A stretch of 25,850 nt of DNA from Chara braunii (GCA_003427395.1 BFEA01000756.1:157142-182991); one strand, 5' to 3'; numbered from the stretch's first letter, positions 16,547 through 25,665 are shown. Notes: generated by a model not told the origin, from the letters alone. Made by a program: numbers and translations.

Positions 16547-16965
16547 GTATTGGTGGTTTAATTCCTCATGCTTATGTCTCGAAGAACAAAACAACGACAA
16601 CAAGGACAAGCATGCACTCACATCATACATCCATAGACCTTCTAACAACAAAGCATTATGCAACCATTCGATACACATCCAAAACCATACACACGACTTA
16701 GTTCAAACACATAGTTTTTGACACACATGAACACTTGGACAAAGCAGCGACGGAAAAAAAACAAAACTCACTCACAATCTTAGATTAAACAACGATTATA
16801 TTGACACTTCATGTGTGCAGCCACTATACCCAAATACGGGCGTACCAAAAACTTGAAATCCTCAAGACCCTGTCCACTGGCTACAACCTCATCTCCATCA
16901 TTGCGTCACCCCTCTGATTACCGCCCACCAACCTAGTACTGCTAAGCTTACCCCAGACCATCACT

Positions 16966-17019
16966 CTAGTTATCCTTGAGCACGTCGAGCTTGTTCGGCC
17001 TCACAACCTCATGCAACAT
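16966..17019 (-). CDS. Short cassette ORF, 17 aa, partner copy
   Basis: ATG at 17019 reading left gives MLHEVVRPNKLDVLKDN and stop. It aligns with the first part of the 35-aa frame at 4831-4938 after a 12-nt gap. The following bases also align, but the stop shortens this copy. A TATAAAT lies upstream at 17061-17067 (minus strand). See the 4831 entry for the substitution pattern. Confidence 0.38.
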   Translation of the reverse strand: MLHEVVRPNKLDVLKDN

Positions 17020-17060
17020 TGCAATCGAGGTTATAGAGGAGGAGGGGAAGGGACCGCACA

Positions 17061-17067
17061 AATTTAT
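17061..17067 (-). promoter_or_regulatory. TATA-like box, partner cassette
   Basis: TATAAAT on the minus strand, 42 bp before the ATG at 17019, at the position of the TATATAAA in the stand-alone copy. Confidence 0.5.
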
Positions 17068-17371
17068 AGTGTGAAAGGCGGCGGGGCACCAGCGTGTAAT
17101 GTGTGGGTCGGAGGGTCATAGATGAAGAGTTTTAAAGAAAGGAATGTTCTAAACAATTTAGAAGGGAGGGACAATTGAAAATTTTGCTCTATCGAGGTGA
17201 TCATTTAAGCCTGGTGCGTAAGTTCGATTGTATGCCTTCATCCAACCAACTCCACTGACATCCAATCAACTGCGCTGCAAGTCGAAGAGGGTATAGGTAC
17301 AAGAGGGTGGGGAGGAAGACGAAGGGGTGCGTTGTCGAGCGCATTGGTCCCACTGGGGGACTCTCTTGACC

Positions 17372-17617
17372 ATGTCACGCAAGATTTTCCAGGACCTCTT
17401 CGCAGTGGAGCTTTCGTCGCTGCACCCGAGTGCGCCATCCGCACCTCTCGCGAACCCCTACGACAGGATAAACGTGAGCTATAACTTTACGTCTGCCCAA
17501 GGGGCTGATACCACCCTTGGACATGCGTATCCCGCCGAGCTACCAAACCACGTGCAAAAGCAGCTCGAGTGCAATTGCAGAGGTAGCCCGACCGAAGACG
17601 TTTCTTGTTCGCTGTAG
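17372..17617 (+). CDS. Arm-encoded ORF, 81 aa, unknown
   Basis: ATG frame (MSRKIFQDLFAVELSSLHPS...) ending at TAG 17615; a GTG at 17327 would add 15 residues. It is directed away from the palindrome centre and divergent from the cassette ORF at 17019, leaving a shared upstream region of about 350 bp. The left-arm copy (14713-15000, minus) shares the frame in blocks, has silent third-position changes and stops at the same place, but is broken. There are four Cys near the C terminus and no recognisable domain. A second, overlapping frame (17517-17786) also aligns between arms, so coding assignment is uncertain. Confidence 0.38.
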   Translation: MSRKIFQDLFAVELSSLHPSAPSAPLANPYDRINVSYNFTSAQGADTTLGHAYPAELPNHVQKQLECNCRGSPTEDVSCSL

Positions 17618-17745
17618 CATAGGGGGTACACACGATCGAACCCTTAATCTAAACCGTACAAGAACCGGCGCTCTAGAGGCTGATCGCCCAAGCGCGACTC
17701 AACGCCAGTCGACTAGGATGGTCCATCTAACCACGTTATACACTT

Positions 17746-17865
17746 CAAAAAAAAAAAAAAAAACTCAAAATGTAAATCGCGCCTAGTTCCGTTTTTGTAT
17801 CCAACCCATAACTTGAACCTTTTGACAATAAAAAATAAAAAGGTTTCGCGTGCGAGATTCTGAAT
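17746..17865 (-). repeat. A-run and tRNA-like word in right arm
   Basis: An A run of about 16-17 bases near 17747-17763 is followed by GTATCCAACCCATAACTTGA (17796), which on the minus strand reads like a tRNA T-arm (AAGTTATGGGTTGGATAC). The left arm has a similar word at 14108 in the same plus-strand orientation, although the arms are inverted relative to each other, so the two were acquired independently or one was flipped. Confidence 0.5.
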
Positions 17866-18599
17866 AAATATTGAGGCGACGAAGACCTTCTCATATTCGA
17901 CTAGCCATGCATTACATGACCAGTCACGAGGATGGCGTACTATGTGGTACCTATAATTAAGCGGTCCTCAATAATTTTGAGGTTCGCTTTGGATTCTCAA
18001 GTGTTGGTTCACATGCGTCTTGAGGGGTTAATCTCTCGGCGCTAGACAATTGCAAGTGCGATTACAAGACCTACCCTCTTCTGCACGCTGCGAAGAGGAG
18101 TGGTAGGCGGGCTTTGCCCTTTAGTGGCGATCAAACGCTGCTGACGGTAGAACCGGGGCTCCATCTTCAGAGGCCTGGAAACAGGTCAAGGGGTTTGACT
18201 TTGACAGTCGCCACGAACCTCAATGTCCAACTATAAAAATGATTAAAAACAACAGTAAAAAGGGGATCCCCCTTTTCTCAATTCAAATTTGTTCAATCTT
18301 TGCGCACGACCAATGTACACCGTGCGGATACACGAGATGATTACTCTCACAATCACATTGTAACTCCCTTCAAAATATACACATGATCGCATGCACGTCA
18401 AATTCATATCTCAACTCATAAAACATACTTGCAATCATACTAAACATTCAACATCTACAGACCACACATTACACAGGATCAACTTCAACCACTCTTTGCG
18501 CTCATACCCTTTGCCTTATTCACACAAACCCTAAACTTTATCCAACCTTTCAAACTAAAACACTGGTCCTTTTTAAATCGTCATTTAATCTAGGCTACC

Positions 18600-18955
18600 A
18601 CTTGTCTGATGGTAGGACGTCCTGGGCGGACAGTCAGGGGGGTCCCGGACGTCCGGGCTGGACAACTCAATTTTTAGCAATTAAGAGCAGGAAAAAAAAA
18701 AAAATCATTATGGTTTTTATTTTATTTTAAATTTGGTAGCGAATTTCGATATGATCCCTAGGCAAAAGTTCTTCAGTTTATTTTTCTGTATAACACAGTT
18801 GTTTTTCAGATTTTTTTGAGGATTTTTTTTTTTTTTTTTTTTTTTTTTTGTTCGGGCTCGTATAGACTGCCCGGGAAGGACGCCCGACCGGTTGTCTGAG
18901 TGGACAACCTCGGACGGTCAGGGGGGTCCCGGACATCCGATCACATAACCTAGCA
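18600..18955 (+). mobile_element. GC-rich insertion in right arm
   Basis: The left arm has only about 35 bp at the matching site (13215-13250). The block is bounded by direct copies of GGACAGTCAGGGGGGTCCCG (18628-18655) and GGACGGTCAGGGGGGTCCCG (18912-18939). A T27 run lies inside (18823-18849). The GC-rich words just inside the ends (GGACGTCCTGGGCGGACAGTC and GACTGCCCGGGAAGGACGCCC) look roughly inverted relative to each other. This is a nested repeat of unknown class. Confidence 0.6.
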
Positions 18956-19239
18956 TTTAATAAAGTCTGGGTAAAAATCCAAAAGAAATAATTCAATCCA
19001 CAGAGACTAAAATCTTAGGTCGACTGGCGATAATGAGTTAGAGTTGAGTCAGAAACTGACCTATTATAAAAAAAAACCGACCTCGTAGGATCGAGCTGAA
19101 ACTAGTCAGATATTGATTTAAAGTAACCAAGAGGATCTGTTACATAGCACCGACCAGTTCCGATAACTATGTTTAAGTGTATGAAAAAAATCTCATATCA
19201 CACCTCATCTAACTTTTATCCACACTAAGTCTAAACTTA

Positions 19240-19960
19240 ACTCTAAATTGGTATCGAAAAATTAGGAAAATTTGGGAAGCATCTCCCCTCTATAATGTGG
19301 ATTGCCAAACTTTTCTCCCACCAAATATAATATAACTCCTTAAAAAGAGGAAAATTTTGACAACACTCCCTCTACACGAAGTGTCTTTTCATAATTTATA
19401 CTCAGTTCAATATGAAATTTGAAAACGAACATTGACTTTACAAAGTCAAATTTTGTCAAATTCTCTGATTTAGTAAAATTTGGACAACATCCCCCTAAAA
19501 GAAGTAGGTTTCCTTGATTTACACTAAGTCGGATATGAACTCTAGATAAAACCTTAATTCTGCAAAGACAAAATTTAACTAACTTTTTAGATTTATAAAA
19601 ATTTTGGTAGTACTTACCTTAACGAAAATGTCTTTCCTAAATTTATACAAAGCTAAATATCAATTCTCAAAATAATTTCGACTTGACAATGCCAATTTTT
19701 GTCTGACCCCCCTGGGTAACACTTCCCATAAAAAGTAGGTTTCCTAGATTTCTACTAAGTGAGATATTAAAATTTGACAAAAGTTATATTCTGTAAAGAC
19801 AAAAAATTGACTAATTCCTTGGATTTGTAAAAATTTTGGCAACATTTTCTTTAACGAAAGTGCCTTTCCAAATTTTATACAAAGTCAAATATGAGGAATA
19901 AGCTTAACTTTAAAATGCGAAAATTGAACTAACTCCTATAGCTCCAGAACTTCACGAGCA
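19240..19960 (-). repeat. Array 2, right arm
   Basis: Reverse-strand counterpart of 12236-12830. Read on the minus strand, the units carry TTTGTATAAAATTTGGAAAG, ACTTTCGTT, AATGTTGCCAAAATTTTTAC and further words matching the left arm unit by unit. The TTTGG/CCAAA pairing is kept in several units. Confidence 0.8.
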
Positions 19961-20139
19961 TGTAAAGCCACTATCTATCATAAAATAACTTAGACTAAAC
20001 TCAAAGTTATACTTATAGTCAAGTGAACGCATACAACCAAGGTAAGTCTTTAGCGCTAGATCTTTTTCCTTATAAACAATGTCTCGCATGCCTTAAGTTA
20101 CACATGAACAGATTGCATGACTACGTCTCTCTTCTTTGG

Positions 20140-20815
20140 GTATGTGACTAAACCTTTGTGCTTTGAAACAATGCCTAATTGCCTTGAACTATTAAAACAT
20201 TCAAGATTTAAATAATTCCCCGACTTATCTTTTGATATGGGAAGGGGACTGAGTCATTCTGCTTAGAAATAATACCCAACTTACCCAACTTATTTTCAAC
20301 TATACTTTTGGCCTTACTTCTCTTCTTAGTGATATGACTTAAGCTAGGCCATTCTGCTTAGAAACAATGTCCAGTTGCCTTTTCACATGCAAATATACAT
20401 AAAGTATTTCAATGTATACCCAGTTTGCACTTGTGTGTGTGTCTTAAGGCTAAATCATTCTTCTTAAAAACAATGCTTAGCCTTTCACCTGAATCCTTCT
20501 ATAAAAATAAAACAAGGGATCGAACCATTTTGCTTTAGAAAGAAACTCAGTCTATCTCAAAGTCACACAAAAGCATGAAGTTGTTTATTTTTGCCAAACT
20601 TCAGTCAGAAACCCAAAAAATAAAAACAGATAGACCAAATCATTCTGCTTAAAAACATTGCTTAACCTTACAAATCAGACAAACAAACTATCATAAATAA
20701 ATATAGCAACCAAACCATTTTGTTTAGAAACAATGCATGAATCTTCAGAAGAAAAAAAAAACATAGCACTAAGTCATTCTGCTTAGGAACAATGCCCAAC
20801 CCTTGATTGACCAAG
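20140..20815 (-). repeat. Array 1, right arm: hairpin units
   Basis: About eight units, 50-110 bp apart, read CATTCTGCTTAGAAACAATG on the plus strand, that is CATTGTTTCTAAGCAGAATG on the minus strand. The clearest pairing is AAGGCTAA (20446-20453) with TTAGCCTT (20477-20484), perfect over 8 bp. Other units pair only with G-T wobbles or have lost the pairing. Units near 20640 and 20700 align with specific left-arm and third-copy units by their right-hand flanks (GGTTTGGTTGC, GATTTGGTCTATC). Confidence 0.78.
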
Positions 20816-21045
20816 TCGGTTGCATGCAATACCAACTTCCTCTCACCTTCCTTCAGATCATTCTCTTAGTCTTGTTTCAGTCAAAATAAAGTGAAACTGA
20901 AATTCACACATGCACTCCTTTCAGATGGTCTGATCAAGTTATGAAAGAAACAAGAATCATTGGGGAACACATATATACCTCTCTGACAAACGAGAGAGAT
21001 GTAGTAATAAGGACTTATTGGGTTCACACAGAAAATAAAAATTAT

Positions 21046-21242
21046 ACCTGACGATTTCCTTGCTTCAGAACCCCGCCTAGGTTTAGGCAGATCTCCCGCA
21101 ATATGTGGGTAAACCTCCCACAATGTCTTGCTACGGTCCTACGGGTTTCCGATCCCGCTTACCGCCTCCCTCTCGTAACAAATAAACTAGACTAATAATT
21201 AAAAAAGAAAGAAAAAAGAAATCGTTTTAGTCTCTCAGATAC
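21046..21242 (-). repeat. Terminal domain, copy B
   Basis: On the minus strand it contains TCTGAGAGACTAAAACG, GAGAGGGAGGCGGTAAGC, GGGAGATCTGCCTAAACC and CTAGGCGGGGTTCTGAAGC in the order of copies A and C. Confidence 0.8.
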
Positions 21243-21615
21243 AAGAAAGGTGCGCCCAGACTCGCGTGAGAGGACCTTGATTTCCTCGGATCACCGAAGG
21301 GCCCCGAAATGGTGGTCAGTCGCACCAAACATGCAAATGCCTCTCTGACAACCCTCCAGATCGCAATACTTTCCCCCGTGGAGAGCCTGATTTCTCCACT
21401 CGCACTCACAAATCTCTCTCGTCTGACCAACCCGCTGCTATGTAGCCTAGAAGGGTTGCGTTCAAACAGAGCATACCCTCTGGGCTCTACTCGAACTACA
21501 TGCAATACGCTGCAATTTACAGTCTAGACCAGCGTGCACTACAACTGTGTGTGGAAACAAGGCTTAAAGGCAATGCCATGTAGTGAAAACCCAACAAACA
21601 CCACTAATCCCAACA

Positions 21616-21864
21616 ATGCACAGCGATGCAAAACTCAACAGCATGCGCGACAAGCAGTGCATGCGGGCACAACAGGCTCAGCTAAAGAGCGATGCTGCTC
21701 AACAAGGGTACGACGAACGATACCTGCCCGAAGGAGCCACCAACCTCCTTAGTTCGCAACAGGTTACAACCGTCCGCCTAACATATGAGAGACAACTGTC
21801 CTGCCTCATCACCCAGGCGTACACACGCACGAGAGTCCCCATAGAGCTCACAACCGGGCTCTAA
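21616..21864 (+). CDS. Open frame, 82 aa, Gln/Ala-rich helix, unknown
   Basis: From ATG at 21616 (a GTG at 21583 would extend it by 11) to TAA. It begins MHSDAKLNSMRDKQCMRAQQ, continues as a Gln/Ala/Lys-rich, likely helical segment, then Pro-containing and Thr/Arg-rich sequence. It lies just outside the alignable end of the right arm. The composition is protein-like and not repeat-derived; no family is recognised and no homologous peptide was found at the left side. Confidence 0.3.
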   Translation: MHSDAKLNSMRDKQCMRAQQAQLKSDAAQQGYDERYLPEGATNLLSSQQVTTVRLTYERQLSCLITQAYTRTRVPIELTTGL

Positions 21865-22107
21865 AGATGAAATGCCCAAATCAGGGGCAACTCATAAATC
21901 GTGACGAATAGGAACTAAAATCCGCAACGTAGCCCAAAAATTGCAACTTCGAAAACCTGGCTGAAGGAAGAACCAAATTTTAACCCAACTAAAAAATCGT
22001 AGTAAAAAAAATCTTATTTATATAATTTTCACAACTCCCCTCACTTGACACTCATCAACAACAACCGAAGTACATGCAGATGTTGACCATATAGACCATC
22101 ACTGTGG

Positions 22108-22335
22108 TCAGGTACGTGCGCTCAGAACATGATTCTCATCTCTCTCTTCGGTGGGAAGGAAGGGGCGTATCTCCCTCATTTCTAAATGAATTTGGGCAAT
22201 ATAAAGTGCCAGGCGGAGGTTTTTGGCCATGACGACTCTGATGGTGCTGGCAAATTGGGTGTGAGGAGATTTTGTGGTATGGGCGTCCATGGCTGCGCGC
22301 AGGGGTAAAAGTGATGCAACAGTGAACCTTTTCAT
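22108..22335 (-). CDS. Open frame, 75 aa, unknown
   Basis: ATG frame beginning MKRFTVASLLPLRAAMDAHT and ending with a Glu/Arg-rich segment. A second frame overlaps it by nearly its whole length. No domain, signal peptide or membrane segment is evident. It may belong with the other minus-strand fragments further upstream (22393-23139). Confidence 0.25.
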   Translation of the reverse strand: MKRFTVASLLPLRAAMDAHTTKSPHTQFASTIRVVMAKNLRLALYIAQIHLEMREIRPFLPTEERDENHVLSART

Positions 22336-22365
22336 TCTTTAGTGGAAGATTTATTTTCAATATTT

Positions 22366-22399
22366 ATTATTATTATTATGTTTTTTTTTTTTTTTTTTA
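22366..22399. repeat. (ATT)n and poly(T) run
   Basis: Four or five ATT triplets followed by about 19 T residues, seen directly. Confidence 0.92.
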
Positions 22400-22578
22400 C
22401 ATTTCATATCAAATTTGTAAGCACTGAAGTGACGCTGAGTGACGTGTCCTTCCATATGGAGCTGATCGTCATGTTTCCGAGCGCAATCCCACTGTTCACC
22501 ATAACTATATTTCTCGACTTGTTCGGGATGGCCGTCTTCGAGATCTCCATGAACATCTCGTTCGTCGTTTTCCTCGTC
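22393..22578 (-). pseudogene. Acidic open stretch, 62 codons
   Basis: Minus-strand frame without ATG. It reads DEENDERDVHGDLEDGHPEQ, then Tyr/His/Lys-rich sequence to the poly(A)-like run. The Asp/Glu-rich composition matches the acidic stretch at 22748-23000, suggesting parts of one decayed or intron-split gene. A different frame overlaps it (22505-22732). Confidence 0.28.
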
Positions 22579-22747
22579 TAACGATGATCATCGATCGTTC
22601 GTTGTCCTGGTCCTCATTCATGATAATGTTACTCGCGCCCCACGTTCGGGTTTTGCTGTGCTTATAGCCTTTACCTCGTTTTAGTGAACTTGGTCGGGCT
22701 GTCGGCCAACTGCACTCGAGAATAGAGGACAAACATGATAGAGATAA

Positions 22748-23139
22748 CTAGGGCCCGGGGAAGAGGGGCGTTGGGAGATGGTTAAGAGGGGGAGGAGTAC
22801 TTAACATATGCATCTTCCCATGTTCTAGCAGAATATTCGCTCTCAGTTGCCACATTCTGGTATGAGGAGCGATAGGTGGGCGCGACTCGTAATTATCAAG
22901 CGATTGGTGGTGGTCATCTTCCTCACCGACATGGATGTCTCCTTCGTCCTGTGGGTCGTGGTAGTCTTCTTCATACGATAGTCGTCTCCATCCCGGAGGG
23001 TGGGTGCCGTTCGCAGCCAATCTAGTAAGCGGTTGTAGCGGGCTATGTTGGATTGTGTGGTTTGCCCACACCTTGCCGATGAAACTGGCTTCCAAAGGGG
23101 GACTTCACCTGCAATCCAAGGAGCCAGACCTTGCAACAT
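22748..23139 (-). pseudogene. Decayed gene fragment, two frames
   Basis: ATG at 23139 opens MLQGLAPWIAGEVPLWKPVS and runs on through an Asn/Arg/Leu segment. Its continuation reads better in the neighbouring frame, which gives a strongly acidic stretch (YEEDYHDPQDEGDIHVGEED) followed by a helical segment to TAG at about 22748. A single frameshift between them (around 22990-23030) would join the two parts. No family is recognised. Confidence 0.32.
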
Positions 23140-24061
23140 CTCGGTAGCTCATCTCACATCCAACGTTTCTTCGACGTTCTCTTCGTAGGTTGGTCGACGT
23201 GATGTGCTTATGTGCCCTTCTGCCATCGCTCATAGCTCCTCGGCTCGTGGATCGCTATCTTCTCAAATCCGGACTTGTTGCGCCTCATATTCAAGCTACC
23301 CCCACTTCGAAGCTGCTCTTGGTTGCGCCGTCGGAGAGAAAAGCGAGCCCGACAAGGATGGCAACAAGGAGGACACACAAGTCTGAGGGAGAGGGCGACA
23401 ACGAGTAGAGGAGGGAGAGCATACACCTGATCATGACTGGTCGACATAGCCGACATTTAAGTGTACTTCGATGACTGTTGTTGGCGCCCACGACTTGCCC
23501 CAAATGACTGTGGGTTCGAAGTTTGAGCATTAAGCAAGGAGGTAGCCAAATTTTGTCCGTGTCGGTCGCTGTTGCACCACGTTGGCTGTGCCATAAAGTT
23601 TGTTGTTGAGCAACAGTCGCTGCAATATTTAGTGTACATTACCATAGCAGTGCAATTGTTGTGCACATTGCTGTATATTGTTGTTGATGAGCGACTTAAT
23701 GTTTCATTTTTTGTCTTTCTTAGTTCTTGGTCTGGTCCATTCTGTTACGAGAGGAAGGCGGCAGGCGGATTGGAAACACGTAATCCACACGAACGCCTCT
23801 GTGGAAGGTTCCCTCACCGATTGCAAGAGCTCTGCAGGAACCTAGGCGAGATTTTGGAGGTAGAGAACTGTCAGGTAACTAGTGCCATCTCTATTTGTGC
23901 CCACTAAAACCCCTATGTTGACACCTCTCTAATCTAAATGCTATATATGCATGCATCCATACAATTTATTTCCTCTTCAAAATCTAATCAAACCGAGTGC
24001 AAGGAATGTATTTTTAAATCTCAAATCTTGTTTTGTGGTTGAAAGAAGACTAAGAGGTGAA

Positions 24062-24582
24062 CAACAGAAAAATTCCCACGAGAAATGAAAGTTGAAAAAA
24101 CATTCCATAAAAAAACAATCCTTCATATTTATAAATTATCATTCCAATGTTCGTCCAATTTTAGAATTTTCAATTCAATTTGATAAGTTTCCGTCTAAAT
24201 ATGACCTTTCTCTTCCAACTACATCTATTTGTTCAGGATAGAATGAAAGTCTGGATGAGTTTATGAAATGTTTTAATTAGACTTTCATTCTACTACAACA
24301 AATGACTTCTAATTTAGATTGGATTAACCTATTCACGACTGAAAATCCTTACTTAGAATGACAGTCCAATAAAATATTTCATGAACTCGTCCAGACTTTC
24401 ATTCCATTTCTAGCATGCAGTTCAAATAAGGAGGGATACCCCATTCTTGGAAGGAAAGTTTTCAAGTAAGACGGAAAATTTTAAAATTGGAATGACATTT
24501 TTTCAGATCGAATGAAAATTTAAAATTTAGAATGTAATTTTACTCTAGAATGATTATTTAATTCTGCGAATTTTTTCTGTTG
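24062..24582 (+). mobile_element. 521-bp foldback MITE with terminal inverted repeats
   Basis: Starts CAACAGAAAAATTCC and ends GAATTTTTTCTGTTG, which are inverted copies. The interior is also largely palindromic: GAATGAAAGTCTGGATGAGT near 24242 against ACTCGTCCAGACTTTCATTC near 24385. Array-element copies A and B preserve the empty site: copy A reads TTTTGAATTGGAGGAAGG where copy C has GGTGAA, the insert, then AACTGGGGGAAGG. This implies a 2-bp AA target duplication. It is non-autonomous, with no coding capacity. A second, truncated copy is at 14170-14582. Confidence 0.85.
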
Positions 24583-24639
24583 AACTGGGGGAAGGTGAAA
24601 GGAAAGTGATATTGCATGTGTCTGACTGAGTTGATTAAA

Positions 24640-24935
24640 GACTGGACATTGTTTCTAAGCAGAAAGACTCAATGCTATGTTTTTTTTTTTTTTTTTTTCC
24701 AAACGAGCCAGACATTATTTCTAAGCAGAATAGTCTGGTTGCTGTGCTTTTTTTAAAGGGTTTGCCTGTCTGGTCTGTGAGTATTGTTTTTAAGCAGAAT
24801 GGCCTGGTCTACCTGTTTTCTTTTGAGGTTTCTGACTTAAGTTGAACATTGTTTTTAAGCTAAATGGTCCAACTTCATGCTTTTGTGTGTCTTTAGATAG
24901 TCTGAACATTGCTTTTATGTAGAATGGTTCGATCT
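24640..24935 (+). repeat. Array 1, third copy: five hairpin units
   Basis: The core word is CATTGTTTCTAAGCAGAATG. Pairing across it: AGCCAGAC/GTCTGGTT (24706-24713 with 24733-24740, one G-T); AAGTTGAAC/GTCCAACTT (24839-24847 with 24867-24875, one mismatch); GAAC/GTTC in the last unit. The first, second and third units align with the first three left-arm units by their downstream flanks (GCTATGTTT, GGTTG, GGTC). Confidence 0.8.
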
Positions 24936-24944
24936 TTTGTTTGT

Positions 24945-25330
24945 TTTGAGGATAATGTATAAAATGGGAGTGGGGAGGGGCGGGGCAACATGGGGCGCAT
25001 ACGTGCGACGATCTTGGCTTTGACGCAAACGTCGTGACGACACTCTTTTTTTTGGCCACATGTGCATTTTTGGGCATTTTACTTTTTCCCACTGTTTCCC
25101 GTCTGTCTGTTATGAAAATGGCCAAAAATCCCACACTTGCGGGATGGGGTGGGTGAGAGCGGGGACAGTTCCTGCTCTGATAATAATGTCATGGATACGC
25201 CGGGATGACGGTCCGTCAGGGTCGAGACGAAGGGGTGAGGGTGATGCAGATGGCGATAGAGCTTGAAGCGACAACGTAGTTCAGATGCAAACTCAACACA
25301 CACATACTCCAAATTGTGCAAATGAAGAAT
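24945..25330. other. Unassigned flank
   Basis: A short G-rich stretch (24964-24985), then mixed sequence. Frames on both strands are short and overlapping. Nothing was recognised. Confidence 0.5.
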
Positions 25331-25459
25331 GGGGGTATACCCTCAACGAACTGACTTGAGTGGATTGGATTGGTCTGGTACTGACAATGGTACCGATCAG
25401 GACAGGACTGGAGAGAATGAACCTACGGCCTATGGGATCAGACCCTATGTGTCCTTATA

Positions 25460-25615
25460 GGTCGCGGCCGCCTCCGACTCGGCCGCGTTGAGGAAGCCAG
25501 CCGCGGGCCCGCGACCCAGGCCACGAGGACGAGTTCCCGCGCGGCTGCGCCACGACCCAGTGGGGGCGTGCGTGGGAAATCGGCGCGCGCACGCGGGCGA
25601 CGCACGTCGTCCCCT
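25460..25615. other. Sharply GC- and CpG-rich block with palindromes
   Basis: An island of very high GC content inside AT-richer sequence. It contains CGCGGCCG (25463-25470) paired with CGGCCGCG (25480-25487) across 9 nt, and the 12-bp palindrome CGCGGGCCCGCG (25502-25513). It could be a CpG island or promoter, or an inserted fragment. No gene was recognised in it. Confidence 0.7.
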
Positions 25616-25644
25616 ATGAGATTGTGACAAAAACAATGAATTTT

Positions 25645-25665
25645 ATTTTTTTTTGGGGGGGGGGG
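25645..25665. repeat. T run next to an 11-G run
   Basis: About ten T followed directly by G11 (25655-25665). The G run is a possible quadruplex-forming or sequencing-difficult site. Confidence 0.9.

Larger units (their letters stand above)
15510..17335 (-). mobile_element. Central cassette inside the palindrome
   Basis: Reverse-complement partner of 4545-6320, with the same landmarks in the same order. It is strongly decayed: several frames open in the stand-alone copy are closed here. A 6-bp inverted repeat, GGCGGG/CCCGCC, lies at 15609-15650. It occupies the only long unpaired part of the large palindrome, so arms plus cassette may form one element, or the cassette may be a passenger. Confidence 0.68.
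17320..21445 (-). mobile_element. Right arm of giant palindromic element
   Basis: Inverted counterpart of 10505-15065 with the same order of parts. From the centre outward these are the arm ORF, the inner GC-richer segment (17880-18400), array 2 (19240-19960), array 1 (20140-20815), and the terminal domain (21046-21242) with an outer extension to about 21445. It carries its own insertion (18600-18955) and lacks the left-arm MITE, so the arms have had separate histories since duplication. Confidence 0.8.
23688..24945 (+). mobile_element. Third, truncated element end (copy C)
   Basis: Same orientation and order as the left arm: terminal domain 23688-23880 (TGAGCGACTTAATG, GAGAGGAAGGCGGCAGGC, CTAGGCGAGATTTTGGAGG), a spacer of about 180 bp matching 10891-11110, a MITE insertion, then five array-1 units to about 24945, where similarity stops before any array 2. 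This shows that the end is a family with more than one member. Confidence 0.8.

Noticed and set aside
17517-17786. Second arm frame (89 aa) aligning between arms
   Set aside because: It overlaps the preferred arm ORF and ends in the A run; alignment without indels preserves all frames locally, so this is not independent evidence.
18778-18996. 72-aa minus-strand ORF with a Lys run
   Set aside because: Created by the T27 run inside the GC-rich insertion.
21227-21505. 92-aa minus-strand ORF over the right outer arm
   Set aside because: The aligned left arm has stops in the equivalent frame; likely non-coding outer arm sequence.
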